Below are positions 9,967-17,504 of a DNA stretch of 64,000 nt, one piece after another (the first letter of the stretch is position 1; the number at the start of each line of letters is the position of its first letter). The notes beneath the pieces are model-generated. The model worked only from the letters and a program-made list of their open reading frames with translations. It searched no databases and was not told where the DNA came from. The DNA is from Rhodoplanes serenus. Its GTDB lineage: Bacteria > Pseudomonadota > Alphaproteobacteria > Rhizobiales > Xanthobacteraceae. The stretch is taken from positions 1-64,000 of the forward strand of contig CAMDFO010000010.1 in the NCBI GenBank assembly GCA_945897515.1, written 5' to 3'. A program made the position numbers and the translations under genes.

Positions 9967-10446
9967 TCAGGGAGGGGGTTCCGGGTCCGAGACCGAGCCG
10001 GAGACCGGCAGGATGACCGGCGGGTGGCCGGTCGCCTTGAGAAACGTCACCAGATCGTCGCGTTTGATCGAGGTGGTCATGGTGTTGACCAGGGGATGAC
10101 AGTTGATCGTGCCGTGCGCCATCAGGGCCTGGTCCAGCACCGCGGTTACGCGAGCGGGGACATCGTTGACCACGCCGAACGGCGTGACCGCGCCGGGCTC
10201 GACACCAAGCAATTCCTGCATCAGTTCGGCCGGACCGAACGAAAACCGTCCGGTACCGCCGAGAAGCCGGTGCAGCGACTTGAGCTCGATCGTGGCGTCC
10301 TCGGGCGCAGTCACGAGAAACAGTGCGCCCTTCTTGTCCTTGAGGAACAGGTTGAAGGCGGGCAGGCCGGGTGCGACCTGGACCTGCACGTCGACCGCGC
10401 GGGCGTCGATGCCTTCGAACGCGACCGTGCTGACACGGGAAACCAT
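9967..10446 (-). CDS. Chimeric ORF: ComM/YifB N-terminus joined to a ProX (YbaK) prolyl-tRNA editing domain
   Basis: Product of 159 residues. Residues 1-31 (MVSRVSTVAFEGIDARAVDV, then QVQVAPGLPAF) are the very conserved start of the Mg-chelatase-like AAA protein ComM/YifB. From residue 32 the text changes to NLFLKDKKGALFLVTAPEDA and on to FSFGPAELMQELLGVEPGAVTPFG, VTAVLDQALMAHGTINCHPL and TTSIKRDDLVTFLKATGHPP, which is a ProX/YbaK-type Cys-/Ala-tRNAPro deacylase missing its first ~40 residues. The likely editing lysine in LFLKDKK is retained. The junction is near 10345-10353. No remainder of comM follows. ComM is often next to gshB in this group; gshB is 4 kb away, with a transposon in between. 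Editing activity is uncertain. Confidence 0.8.
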   Translation of the reverse strand: MVSRVSTVAFEGIDARAVDVQVQVAPGLPAFNLFLKDKKGALFLVTAPEDATIELKSLHRLLGGTGRFSFGPAELMQELLGVEPGAVTPFGVVNDVPARVTAVLDQALMAHGTINCHPLVNTMTTSIKRDDLVTFLKATGHPPVILPVSGSVSDPEPPP

Positions 10447-10483
10447 TATCGCCCCTCAACCAAGGCTAGTGTAACCGGGGGTG

Positions 10484-10491
10484 GCTGTATT
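10484..10491. repeat. Left 8-bp target site duplication (GCTGTATT)
   Basis: GCTGTATT directly abuts the left inverted repeat and is repeated exactly at 13106-13113, directly after the right inverted repeat. Eight base pairs is the duplication length usual for IS1595-family elements. Confidence 0.85.
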
Positions 10492-10516
10492 GGCGATATT
10501 CGACTTCCCGTACCCA
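10492..10516 (+). repeat. Left terminal inverted repeat of the IS1595 element
   Basis: Reads GGCGATATT, CGAC, TTCCCGTACCCA from the outer end inwards. The right end reads GGCGATATT, GGCT, TTCCCGTACCCA on the opposite strand. Two conserved blocks with a four-base variable middle are what a two-part transposase binding site would give. Confidence 0.85.
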
Positions 10517-10599
10517 CAAACTGACCGCTAATTTTAATTAACGGCTCGGCTAATGGGAGTTTTACCGGGAGGTAATCGGCTGAGGCTTATACAGGCCCA

Positions 10600-10842
10600 A
10601 TGGCTGAAAACCCCAGAGCATCGCGGCAGCGCACTTTCAAGGGCGGCTCGATCTCGTTCGGGGTTGCGCCGTCGATTGACTGCATCGTGCGTAATTTTTC
10701 CCAGACCGGAGCTTGCCTCGAAGTCGCGGGTCCGGTCCGGGTGCCCGACAACTTCACGCTGCTCATTAGGCCAGAACTGCTCAAGCGGTCGTGCCAAGTC
10801 GCATGGCGGTCCGATGGACGGGTCGGCGTGCGTTTCAAATAA
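10600..10842 (+). CDS. PilZ-domain protein (transposon passenger)
   Basis: Stand-alone PilZ domain of 80 residues. The second c-di-GMP motif, [D/N]xSxxG, is seen as NFSQTG (about residues 38-43), and the end VAWRSDGRVGVRF matches the typical closing strand. The first motif RxxxR is only approximated by the arginine cluster RASRQR at the N-terminus, so binding of cyclic di-GMP is uncertain. The gene lies 84 bp inside the left end of the IS1595 element and converges on the small basic-protein gene, with a 6-bp-stem hairpin overlapping its stop. A PilZ passenger could influence host motility or surface behaviour; that is inference. Confidence 0.75.
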   Translation: MAENPRASRQRTFKGGSISFGVAPSIDCIVRNFSQTGACLEVAGPVRVPDNFTLLIRPELLKRSCQVAWRSDGRVGVRFK

Positions 10843-10860
10843 GCCGCCTCAGTTGCGGCT
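10842..10860. terminator. Small hairpin between convergent transposon genes
   Basis: AGCCGC (10842-10847) pairs with GCGGCT (10855-10860) across a seven-base loop, exactly between the PilZ stop and the stop of the 67-residue gene. A short stem without a strong T-run makes it a weak, possibly bidirectional terminator. Confidence 0.4.
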
Positions 10861-11064
10861 TCAATTCTTGAACTTGGGCCGCCCATCCTTGGTCCAATTG
10901 GGATCGTCCGGCGCAATGGCTTTCGCCATTTCCTTCACGACGCGATCCAGCGCGTCGGTGGTTTCATCCGCGCCAAGCTCCCGAGCGGCTTCCTTAAACC
11001 GCTCGGACTGTTTCTTGTCTTTAATCTTTGGCGTCCGCTTTTGCTTTTCGCCGAGCTTTCCCAT
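10861..11064 (-). CDS. Small basic protein co-transcribed with the transposase
   Basis: Protein of 67 residues, rich in Lys and Arg in its N-terminal 25 residues (MGKLGEKQKRTPKIKDKKQS), with a predicted amphipathic helix in the middle (ERFKEAARELGADETTDALD) and a short DDPNWTKDGRPKF tail. It starts 8 nt after the transposase stop codon, so it is translationally close to the transposase. Function not recognised; a DNA-binding accessory or regulator of transposition fits its charge and position but is a guess. Confidence 0.6.
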   Translation of the reverse strand: MGKLGEKQKRTPKIKDKKQSERFKEAARELGADETTDALDRVVKEMAKAIAPDDPNWTKDGRPKFKN

Positions 11065-11072
11065 ACGGCCTC

Positions 11073-11987
11073 TCAGTGACCAGTTTGCCTGTAGGTCAGC
11101 CGCTTGCCGACAATGCCCTGTAGGGCGCGATCCGCGCGGGCCACGTCATCAATGCCGAGACGCACGCGGTTGCTGTAGCGGAAATCAAACTCCGCCAAGT
11201 ATCGGTGCAAGTGCTTCTCCGCACAATGCTGGTACACGCCCTTCATGCCGCGCTTGAAAATCGAATAGAAGCCTTCAACGGCGTTCGTGCTGATTTCGCC
11301 GCGCGTCCACTCGTAGGCACTGTGGTTGACCGCGCCGTGGCTGTGGAACGTCGCGCCGAGTCCGCGATACCAGCTAGCCTCATCCGTCATGATGGCGCTG
11401 TCGCGCTTAATGTTGGCGTTGATGATTGGCATGATGTCCGCAAGCGACGTGCTGTCCACGTGATAGCTGCGAGCGGAGCCGCCACGTTCAACCAACGTCA
11501 GCACCGTATTCTTGTGAGCCGAGCCACGGCTTTTCGGAACGCCTTCCTTGCGACCGATATACGTCTCGTCGATTTCGACCGCGCCACCGTCGCCGCCGCC
11601 CATCATCGGCATTCCGAGAACCTGCATTGCCGCGCGGATGCGATGCGACATGAACCACGCCGACTTGAGCGTGACGCCCAGAACGCGGTGGAGCTGGTTG
11701 CTGGAAATGCCCTTCTTGCTCGACGCCATCAAATGGACGGCTTGGAGCCAGAGGCGCAGCGGAATGTGGCTCGCCTCAAACACCGTGCCGACCGTCGCGC
11801 GGAACGGCTTCCGGCACTGGTAGCACTTGTACACGCCAATCCGCGTGGACTTGCCGCCGAGCTTGCCTATGCGGTCAACGCCGCCGCAATGCGGGCAGAC
11901 CGGGCCATTCGGCCAGATTCGCGCTTCTAAGTAGGCGTAGGCGGCGTTTTCGTCGTGAAAATGTGCGGCGTCAAGAACTGCGGACAT
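11073..11987 (-). CDS. IS1595-family (ISXO2-like) transposase
   Basis: Transposase of 304 residues. It has an N-terminal zinc ribbon (CPHCGG ... YKCYQCRKPF, about residues 31-60), a helix-turn-helix region (GISSNQLHRVLGVTLKSAWF) and the ISXO2-like catalytic domain: first acidic residue in GAVEIDETYIGRK, second in SAIMTDEASWY, and the H(S)AYEWTRGEISTNAVEGFYS segment carrying the family's Asn/Glu residues. ATG 11987 is chosen because AGAGGA lies 7 nt upstream; an in-frame TTG at 12011 adds eight unconserved residues. The frame is intact, so the protein could be active. It is a cut-and-paste or copy-type DDE/DDN enzyme acting on the 25-bp ends. Confidence 0.95.
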   Translation of the reverse strand: MSAVLDAAHFHDENAAYAYLEARIWPNGPVCPHCGGVDRIGKLGGKSTRIGVYKCYQCRKPFRATVGTVFEASHIPLRLWLQAVHLMASSKKGISSNQLHRVLGVTLKSAWFMSHRIRAAMQVLGMPMMGGGDGGAVEIDETYIGRKEGVPKSRGSAHKNTVLTLVERGGSARSYHVDSTSLADIMPIINANIKRDSAIMTDEASWYRGLGATFHSHGAVNHSAYEWTRGEISTNAVEGFYSIFKRGMKGVYQHCAEKHLHRYLAEFDFRYSNRVRLGIDDVARADRALQGIVGKRLTYRQTGH

Positions 11988-12011
11988 GACCAAATCCTCT
12001 TTGTAAGTCAA

Positions 12012-12447
12012 CAGTAACTCAGGAATTTGGGTACGTCAAGTATCGAGGACTCCAACAAGTCGCTGGACAGGGATTCGTTTATATGATTCAGTGCGTTAGG
12101 TGGCGTCTGCCGCCGTTTCGTTCTACCTATCCATTAGCCGTGGGGGCCATTAGGAAGGGTAAGAGCGGCAGTGCGAGCGAACGTGCTCGACACGACCGAA
12201 CCGAACCCGGATGTACGAACAGACGTACACCGGCTTTGGCCACGAACAAGCATTCATGCCAGTTCTCCGTGGTGCCAGGGGTGAGCCTGGTGCTCCGGAG
12301 CGCCCTATTGCGCCCGCGCCCTTCAGGCGCAAGCGGGTTGGCATGGTGGCGACAGACGCCGAGTCCCGTAGATCACAATCCCCAAGTCGCGTCAAGGAGC
12401 GGACTTAAGACTTGCAACCGCAGGGAGTTTCTGCGTATATTAGAACT
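12012..12447. other. Non-coding stretch inside the transposon
   Basis: About 435 bases upstream of both the transposase (-) and the wHTH-like gene (+). Frames in it do not resemble proteins. At 12028-12045 lies TGGGTACG, five bases, TATCG: the two conserved blocks of the terminal repeat in shortened form, in the same orientation as the right end. It may be a transposase binding site that controls its own promoter, or an old end. Nothing else was recognised. Confidence 0.5.
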
Positions 12448-12825
12448 ATGAGCCTCAGAGATTATATCGCCGACCGCCGCGTTGCGCTAAAGGCGCAAAT
12501 CCAGCAGCTACGTGCCGAGTTACGAGAACTCGACATTGCCGAAGCGGCGTTGTCGTCTGAAACGGGGGAAGCTGAGCCTTCGCAATCCGCGCCTACCATC
12601 AAGGGTATGGTGACGGTGGTCTTAAAAACCGGCCCTGCGGATGCTCATGAAATTGTTGGAGAGATCAAAAAGAACTTCGGCGTTGAAGTCGCCCGGTCAA
12701 GTCTTTCGCCTCAGTTAAGCAGACTTAAGGCAGAGGGCGTTGTCCAATTGGACGGGACCAAGTGGTCCTTGGTGCCAAAAAGGCCAACCCCCACCATTTT
12801 TGATGATGTCGACGTGTTGGCATAA
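12448..12825 (+). CDS. Small protein with coiled coil and winged-helix-like domain (transposon passenger)
   Basis: Protein of 125 residues, not assigned to a named family. Residues about 5-35 (DYIADRRVALKAQIQQLRAE and following) form a charged coiled coil. After a linker, residues about 50-115 look like a winged helix-turn-helix: IKGMVTVVLKTGPADAHEIV, then SSLSPQLSRLKAEGVVQLDG and the wing TKWSLV. ATG 12448 is the first Met after a GGGAG about 20 nt upstream. A perfect terminator hairpin follows 5 nt after the stop. It lies within the IS1595 element and may regulate it or the host. Confidence 0.65.
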   Translation: MSLRDYIADRRVALKAQIQQLRAELRELDIAEAALSSETGEAEPSQSAPTIKGMVTVVLKTGPADAHEIVGEIKKNFGVEVARSSLSPQLSRLKAEGVVQLDGTKWSLVPKRPTPTIFDDVDVLA

Positions 12826-12830
12826 ATAGC

Positions 12831-12854
12831 AAACGGCGGCCGAAGCCGCCGTTT
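12831..12854 (+). terminator. Terminator hairpin of the transposon wHTH gene
   Basis: A perfect 10-bp stem AAACGGCGGC / GCCGCCGTTT closes a CGAA tetraloop. It begins 5 nt after the stop codon of 12448-12825. The stem itself supplies the A/T ends on both strands. Confidence 0.8.
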
Positions 12855-12962
12855 AGAACTGCCCCCCGCTGTAGGGGGATTCAGAGCCTCCCGCCGCGAT
12901 CAACTTGAAGGGCGACGCGTAGGTGAGGTGCCGAAGCTCCCTCCTTGGTATGGAGGGGTGAA

Positions 12963-12998
12963 CCGCCCCGGATGACCGCTTCAACGGCTCCGGGGCGG
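12963..12998. terminator. Hairpin near the right end of the transposon
   Basis: CCGCCCCGG (12963-12971) pairs perfectly with CCGGGGCGG (12990-12998); the loop contains a further short CCG/CGG pair. TTGTTTAT follows on the plus strand. It may insulate the transposon from outside transcription or be part of a small structured RNA. The rest of 12855-13080 holds nothing recognised. Confidence 0.5.
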
Positions 12999-13080
12999 CA
13001 TTGTTTATAGAGGAAACCAACGAATCCGTCAAGATTCCCAGAGACTTATGATTGCGTAACGCCTTCAACTAGTTAAACGC

Positions 13081-13105
13081 TGGGTACGGGAAAGCCAATA
13101 TCGCC
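13081..13105 (-). repeat. Right terminal inverted repeat of the IS1595 element
   Basis: Plus-strand text TGGGTACGGGAA, AGCC, AATATCGCC is the reverse complement of the left end except for the middle bases. It is followed at once by the second copy of GCTGTATT. Confidence 0.85.
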
Positions 13106-13113
13106 GCTGTATT
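13106..13113. repeat. Right 8-bp target site duplication (GCTGTATT)
   Basis: Exact copy of 10484-10491. Removing one copy and the element rejoins a continuous intergenic region between the chimeric comM::proX ORF (-) and the short ORF at 13177 (+). Confidence 0.85.
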
Positions 13114-13176
13114 GCAAGAACATTTGCAGAACAAAACGACTCAAATTACAATGCGGAGCCATTTTGGAGATGTCCC

Positions 13177-13362
13177 ATGATCGACCTCAAATCCCTGGCC
13201 GACGAGCTGCACCAGGCAAGGCTCGCCCGGATCGACGCCGAGGCTGCGAGCACGGACGTGGAGGACATGATCTGGCACGTCCAGCACGTTCAGCTTGGCC
13301 GGCAGCGGATGGTGTTCTCGATCGCTGGTTTCGAGCAGGACGCGTTTGGCGTAGCGAACTAG
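13177..13362 (+). CDS. Short ORF of unknown function
   Basis: Open frame of 61 codons beginning at an ATG with TTGGAGATG about 10 nt upstream. The product (MIDLKSLADELHQARLARID... ending FEQDAFGVAN) is charged and probably helical in its first half. No family was recognised. It sits just outside the transposon's right end, in a region that would otherwise be the upstream side of the comM::proX ORF. It may be a real small gene, a remnant of something disrupted, or chance. Confidence 0.35.
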   Translation: MIDLKSLADELHQARLARIDAEAASTDVEDMIWHVQHVQLGRQRMVFSIAGFEQDAFGVAN

Positions 13363-13470
13363 CGGCCGTCTGCTTCTGGCCGCCGCGCATTGGTTCACCC
13401 CCGCCTTCGCCCTATGATGTCTCCAACAACACTCGTCCGGAATCGGATGAAGTGAAAAATGGGGGGCGCC

Positions 13471-14334
13471 ATGGTCCAACTCGTCGACAGCGACATCAAG
13501 ACTCGCGAAGTGCTCGGCTGGAAGGGCGTGCACATCCTCCACTTCATGGGATCGTCGTGCTCGCAGAAGTTGCGCATTTTTCTCAACCTGAAGGGCATCC
13601 CGTGGGAGTCCCATCTCGTCGACCTTTTCACCAACGAAAACTTCCGGCCGTGGTTTCTCGGGATCAATCCGCGCGGACTGGTGCCGGTGCTGGTGCATGA
13701 CGGCGCGGTGCACATCGAGAGCAATGACATCATCGCCTATCTCGAAAAGACCTTTCCGACGCCGAAACTAATTCCGGCAGGCCACGAGAACGAAGTCGCG
13801 GCGCTGCTCAAGCACGAGGACGATCTGCATCTCGATCTGCGCACGCTCAGCTTCCGCTTCGTGTTCAATCCTCCCGGACCGCCGAAGCCGGCCGAAGCCT
13901 TGCAGAGCTATGCTGCGAGCGGTTCGGGAACGGTGCAGGGCCTGCAGGATCGCGAGAAGCAGGTTCAGATCGAGTTCTGGCAACGCGCTGCGAAAGAGGG
14001 CTTCACCGACGAGCGGGCGCGAGCCTCGGCGCAGAAGTTCCGTGCCGAGTTCGACGCGCTGGACAAGCGGCTGGCGCAGCAGCCCTATCTGATGGGCAAT
14101 GCGCTGAGCGTGCTCGATATCGCGTGGGTGATCTATGCGCACCGGCTTTCGCTCGGCGGCTATCCGATCGCGCGGCTGCATCCGCGGGTCGGCGTCTGGC
14201 TCGACAACTTGCGCGCACGTCCTGAGTTCGCGAAGGAGATTGGGATGCCGCCGGAAGCCATGCAGCGCCTGGAGACCACGCGGAGTGCGCAGGTGCAGGC
14301 CGGCAAGACGCTGGAGATGGTCGCGGGATTCTAG
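13471..14334 (+). CDS. Glutathione S-transferase family protein (long form)
   Basis: Protein of 287 residues. The thioredoxin-like N-domain carries [20 protein letters not shown], with Ser/Cys at the glutathione site, and the cis-Pro/SNAIL-type region [20 protein letters not shown] with [11 protein letters not shown]. The helical domain is longer than usual for GSTs and ends near [23 protein letters not shown] 13471 is preferred to the Met four codons earlier because the run of G just upstream gives it a Shine-Dalgarno. It converges on gshB; the two stop codons overlap in CTAG, leaving no room for a terminator. Substrate unknown. Confidence 0.88.
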   Translation: MVQLVDSDIKTREVLGWKGVHILHFMGSSCSQKLRIFLNLKGIPWESHLVDLFTNENFRPWFLGINPRGLVPVLVHDGAVHIESNDIIAYLEKTFPTPKLIPAGHENEVAALLKHEDDLHLDLRTLSFRFVFNPPGPPKPAEALQSYAASGSGTVQGLQDREKQVQIEFWQRAAKEGFTDERARASAQKFRAEFDALDKRLAQQPYLMGNALSVLDIAWVIYAHRLSLGGYPIARLHPRVGVWLDNLRARPEFAKEIGMPPEAMQRLETTRSAQVQAGKTLEMVAGF

Positions 14335-15272
14335 CGCCGCTTCTTCTCGATCGCGTCCCAGGTGATCGCCGCGACATCCGGCCCGCCGAGATTTTTGATG
14401 GCGCGGATGCCCGTCGGCGACGTGACGTTGATCTCGGTGAGCCAGCCGTGGATCACGTCGATGCCGACCAGGACCAGGCCGCGCTCGCGCAGCGCCGGTC
14501 CGATGGTGGTGCAAATCTCGCGCTCGCGCGGCGTCAACTCGGTGTCCTTCGGCGAACCGCCGCGCACCATGTTGGAGCGCAGATCGTCCGGCGCCGGCAC
14601 CCGGTTGACCGCGCCGACGAATTCGCCGTCCACCAGCATGATGCGCTTGTCGCCGGCCTTCACCTCGGGGAGGAATTTCTGCACCACCCAGGGCTCGCGG
14701 AAGGTCGCGGCGAAAAAGTCGTAGAGCGAACCGAAATTCAGGTCGTCACGGGTCAGCCGAAACACCGCGCCGCCGCCGTGGCCGTACAGCGGTTTCATGA
14801 CAATGTCGCCGTGCTCGGCGCGGAACGCCTTGATCTCGGCGAGGTCGCGGGTCAGCAGCGTGGGCGGCATCAGTTCGGGGAAGTGCGTGACGAACACCTT
14901 TTCCGGCGCGTTGCGCACCTGCGCCGGGTCGTTGACCACCAGCGTCCTGGGATGGACCCGTTCGAGGAAATGCGTGGCCGTGATGTAGGCGAGGTCGAAC
15001 GGCGGGTCCTGCCGCATCAGCACGACGTCGAACGACGACAGCTCGACGCGCTTGGGTTCGCCCAGGGTGAAATGATTGCCGGCCTCGTCGCGCACCGCCA
15101 GCGGGTGGACCGTTGCGAACACGCGGGCATGCGCCATCGCGAGCTTGTCGGGGGTGTAATAGGACAGGGTATGGCCGCGCTTCTGCGCCTCCAGCAGCAG
15201 CGCGAAGGTGGAGTCGCCGCGGATGTTGATCCGCTCGATCGGGTCCATCTGCACGGCGACGTTCAGGCTCAT
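14331..15272 (-). CDS. gshB: Glutathione synthetase
   Basis: ATP-grasp enzyme of 313 residues joining gamma-glutamylcysteine and glycine, the last step of glutathione synthesis in the cytoplasm. The N-terminus [20 protein letters not shown] is diagnostic, followed by [20 protein letters not shown] and the ATP-grasp Gly-rich loop [14 protein letters not shown]; the Mg/ATP site [20 protein letters not shown] is near the end. Length is normal. It overlaps the convergent GST gene by 4 bp. In related genomes gshB lies near comM; here the comM start is found 4 kb downstream in the chimeric ORF, beyond the transposon. Confidence 0.96.
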   Translation of the reverse strand: MSLNVAVQMDPIERINIRGDSTFALLLEAQKRGHTLSYYTPDKLAMAHARVFATVHPLAVRDEAGNHFTLGEPKRVELSSFDVVLMRQDPPFDLAYITATHFLERVHPRTLVVNDPAQVRNAPEKVFVTHFPELMPPTLLTRDLAEIKAFRAEHGDIVMKPLYGHGGGAVFRLTRDDLNFGSLYDFFAATFREPWVVQKFLPEVKAGDKRIMLVDGEFVGAVNRVPAPDDLRSNMVRGGSPKDTELTPREREICTTIGPALRERGLVLVGIDVIHGWLTEINVTSPTGIRAIKNLGGPDVAAITWDAIEKKRR

Positions 15273-15415
15273 CTGCGGAGGCTCACGACTGCAGCTCTAC
15301 GGGCTTGTTGGGGGACTCTGCTCGGCGAACGGTTTCGTTGGCGGAGGTCAATATTGCAAACGGGCGGTTAACATCTTAGCGCCAATCTTACCGCCGAACG
15401 CGTCGCGGGGACGGT

Positions 15416-17098
15416 ATGTCTATTTTGCGAAAATTATCAATTGCATCCAAGCTTTACGCGATTTTTGCACTGCTGGCCACCGCCACCGTGATTCTCTCCA
15501 TCGTGGCGGTGGTGAACGCCAGCCGTCACACCATGCTGACCGAGGAATACGAGGCCGCCTTCCAGGGCGCGCAGAATGTCGAGCGCATCAATGGCATGAT
15601 CTATGCGGTCCGGCTGGAGTCGCGCGGCATCCTGATGTCGCCGGACGAGGTGGCCGCCAAGTCGTTCGCCACCAGTACCATTCGGTACAACGACCGGCTC
15701 GGCGACGTCCTCACCGAATGGCAATGGGTGGTCCGCCCGGAGGACGCGGCGCAGTTCGAATCGCTGGCTGCCCGCATCCGCCGATATCAGGAGTTTACCC
15801 GCGACCTGGTGATGCATTCCGACGATATCGGACTGAAGCTCACGCACAACCAGTCCGACAGCGAAAAGGAAAACGCCGTCCGGGCTGAGCTGAACAAGGA
15901 CCTGGAGTCCTTTGGCCAACTCTATACGCATCGCGCCAAGCGGGCCTACGCGGAAATCGATCAGGGCATCGCATCGACAGCCTGGATCATGAGCATCCTG
16001 GCCGGGATCGCAATCCTGCTGGCGGGGGTCGGCGCGCTGATGATCCGGCAAGCCGTGGCTCGTCCGCTGCGGGAAATCGCGCGCGTGACCGAAACCGTCG
16101 CCGAAGGCACCCCCGTTGCCATTCCTTATGGCGGACGCCGCGACGAAATCGGCGCGCTGTCACGCTCCATCTCGATCTTCCAGCACGCCATGGGTCATAA
16201 CGTCGAGCTCAACCGCATGGTGTCGGCCGACGCCGAAGCGCGCACCAAACGCCAGGAGCATGTGTCGGCCGAGATCGGGCGTTTCTCAACGCAGGTGGAA
16301 TCCAGCATCGCCGAGCTCGGTACGATGTGCGATCAGATGCTGGAAGCGTCGAAGTACCTCACGGACGCGGCGGACCGCGCCAGCCGCCGCACCGCGGGCG
16401 CGACCTCGGCCTCGACCGAGGCGTCGAGCAACGTCCGCGACATCGCCTCGGCGGCAGACGAGCTTGCCGCCTCCGTCATGGAGATCGATCGCCAAGTGTC
16501 GCAGTCGAACGCCATCGCCGAAAAGGCGGTCGGCGAAGCCGAACGCACCAACGCCGCGGTCAACGAGCTGGATGAGGCCGCAAAGCGGATCGGCGACGTG
16601 GTCAATCTGATCACCGACATCGCCGAGCAGACCAATCTGCTGGCGCTCAACGCAACGATCGAGGCCGCCCGCGCGGGCGACGCGGGGCGCGGCTTTGCCG
16701 TGGTGGCGGGCGAGGTCAAGGCGCTCGCCGGTCAGACCGCGAAGGCGACCGAAGACATCGCCGCCCAGATCGCCGGCATGCAGCAGGCCACCCACCGCTC
16801 GATCGTGGCGATCGGCGCCATCGAGCGCACCATCCGCGATATCGGCTCGATCAGCGGCGCCATCGCGGCGGCGGTGACCGAGCAGGGCGCGGCCACGCAG
16901 GAGATCGCCCGCAGCGTCGAGATCGCGGCCAAGCGCACCAACGAGACCGCCGAAGAGGTCAGCCGCGTCAGCGATGCGACTGACAACACCCGCGCCAGCG
17001 TGATCACCGTCAAATCGGTGGCCGACGAGCTCGGCGTGGTGGCGGGCCGCATTCGCGCCCAGGTGGACGACTTCTTCGAGCGGCTGCGCGCGGCGTAG
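15416..17098 (+). CDS. Methyl-accepting chemotaxis protein
   Basis: Inner-membrane chemoreceptor of 560 residues. TM1 spans about residues 12-33, TM2 about 184-208, enclosing a ~150-residue, mostly helical periplasmic sensor domain (four-helix-bundle type). A HAMP domain follows ([16 protein letters not shown] ... [19 protein letters not shown]). The cytoplasmic signalling hairpin is clear: [20 protein letters not shown] near residue 400, then [20 protein letters not shown]. The coiled-coil arms are Ala/Glu rich. The C-terminus (FFERLRAA) has no CheR-binding pentapeptide. No che genes are nearby. Ligand unknown. Confidence 0.93.
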   Translation: MSILRKLSIASKLYAIFALLATATVILSIVAVVNASRHTMLTEEYEAAFQGAQNVERINGMIYAVRLESRGILMSPDEVAAKSFATSTIRYNDRLGDVLTEWQWVVRPEDAAQFESLAARIRRYQEFTRDLVMHSDDIGLKLTHNQSDSEKENAVRAELNKDLESFGQLYTHRAKRAYAEIDQGIASTAWIMSILAGIAILLAGVGALMIRQAVARPLREIARVTETVAEGTPVAIPYGGRRDEIGALSRSISIFQHAMGHNVELNRMVSADAEARTKRQEHVSAEIGRFSTQVESSIAELGTMCDQMLEASKYLTDAADRASRRTAGATSASTEASSNVRDIASAADELAASVMEIDRQVSQSNAIAEKAVGEAERTNAAVNELDEAAKRIGDVVNLITDIAEQTNLLALNATIEAARAGDAGRGFAVVAGEVKALAGQTAKATEDIAAQIAGMQQATHRSIVAIGAIERTIRDIGSISGAIAAAVTEQGAATQEIARSVEIAAKRTNETAEEVSRVSDATDNTRASVITVKSVADELGVVAGRIRAQVDDFFERLRAA

Positions 17099-17105
17099 CG
17101 ACGAG

Positions 17106-17504
17106 CTACGTCGCTTCGAACGCGCCCATGATGTGCCGCGGCATCTTGCCGGGCGCGACCAGCACCGCGTCGAACCGCATATCGCTCTGCACGTCGTCGG
17201 GATGGGCCGCGAGCCATGCCTCGGCTGCGGCCACGATCCGGCGCTGGCCGCGGCCGGTCACGGCTTCCGCCGCGCCGTCGAGCGTGGCGCGCGCCTTGAC
17301 CTCGACGAACACCAGCACGTTGCGCCGCCGCGCTACGATGTCGATCTCGCCGACCGGCGTGCGGAAGCGTCGTGCAGCGATGCGGTAGCCCTTGGCGATC
17401 AGGAACGCGGCCGCGCGGCTCTCGGCCGAGAGTCCGGTGCGGAACGCCGCGATGCGTTCCGGCCGCGGCGGCGGCTTTTCGATGCCGTCAGGGCGGCGCG
17501 CCAT
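17106..17504 (-). CDS. yraN: YraN family (UPF0102) nuclease-fold protein
   Basis: Protein of 132 residues with the restriction-endonuclease-like motif [20 protein letters not shown] (Asp and Glu-x-Lys of the metal site present) and the following [19 protein letters not shown] helix. Length is typical. Cellular role is not established; a DNA or recombination function is assumed from the fold. It overlaps the end of rsmI by 17 nt, the usual rsmI-yraN arrangement, and is therefore translationally coupled. gshB, often next in this operon, is separated here by the chemoreceptor gene on the other strand. Confidence 0.9.
   Translation of the reverse strand: MARRPDGIEKPPPRPERIAAFRTGLSAESRAAAFLIAKGYRIAARRFRTPVGEIDIVARRRNVLVFVEVKARATLDGAAEAVTGRGQRRIVAAAEAWLAAHPDDVQSDMRFDAVLVAPGKMPRHIMGAFEAT

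Larger units (their letters stand above)
10492..13105. mobile_element. IS1595-family transposon with passenger genes, 2614 bp
   Basis: The element is bounded by imperfect 25-bp terminal inverted repeats (10492-10516 and 13081-13105, about 22 of 25 positions matching) and an exact 8-bp target duplication. Inside are a PilZ-domain gene (+), a 67-residue basic protein gene (-), the IS1595-type transposase (-) and a winged-helix-like protein gene (+). About 440 bp between the last two and 280 bp at the right end hold no recognisable gene. Intact ends, intact transposase frame and perfect duplication indicate a recent and probably still mobile insertion. It landed 45 bp upstream of the chimeric comM::proX ORF. 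Confidence 0.88.

Noticed and set aside
12211-12408. Open frame of 65 codons inside the transposon
   Set aside because: No ribosome-binding site, low-complexity product and no domain; treated as non-coding.
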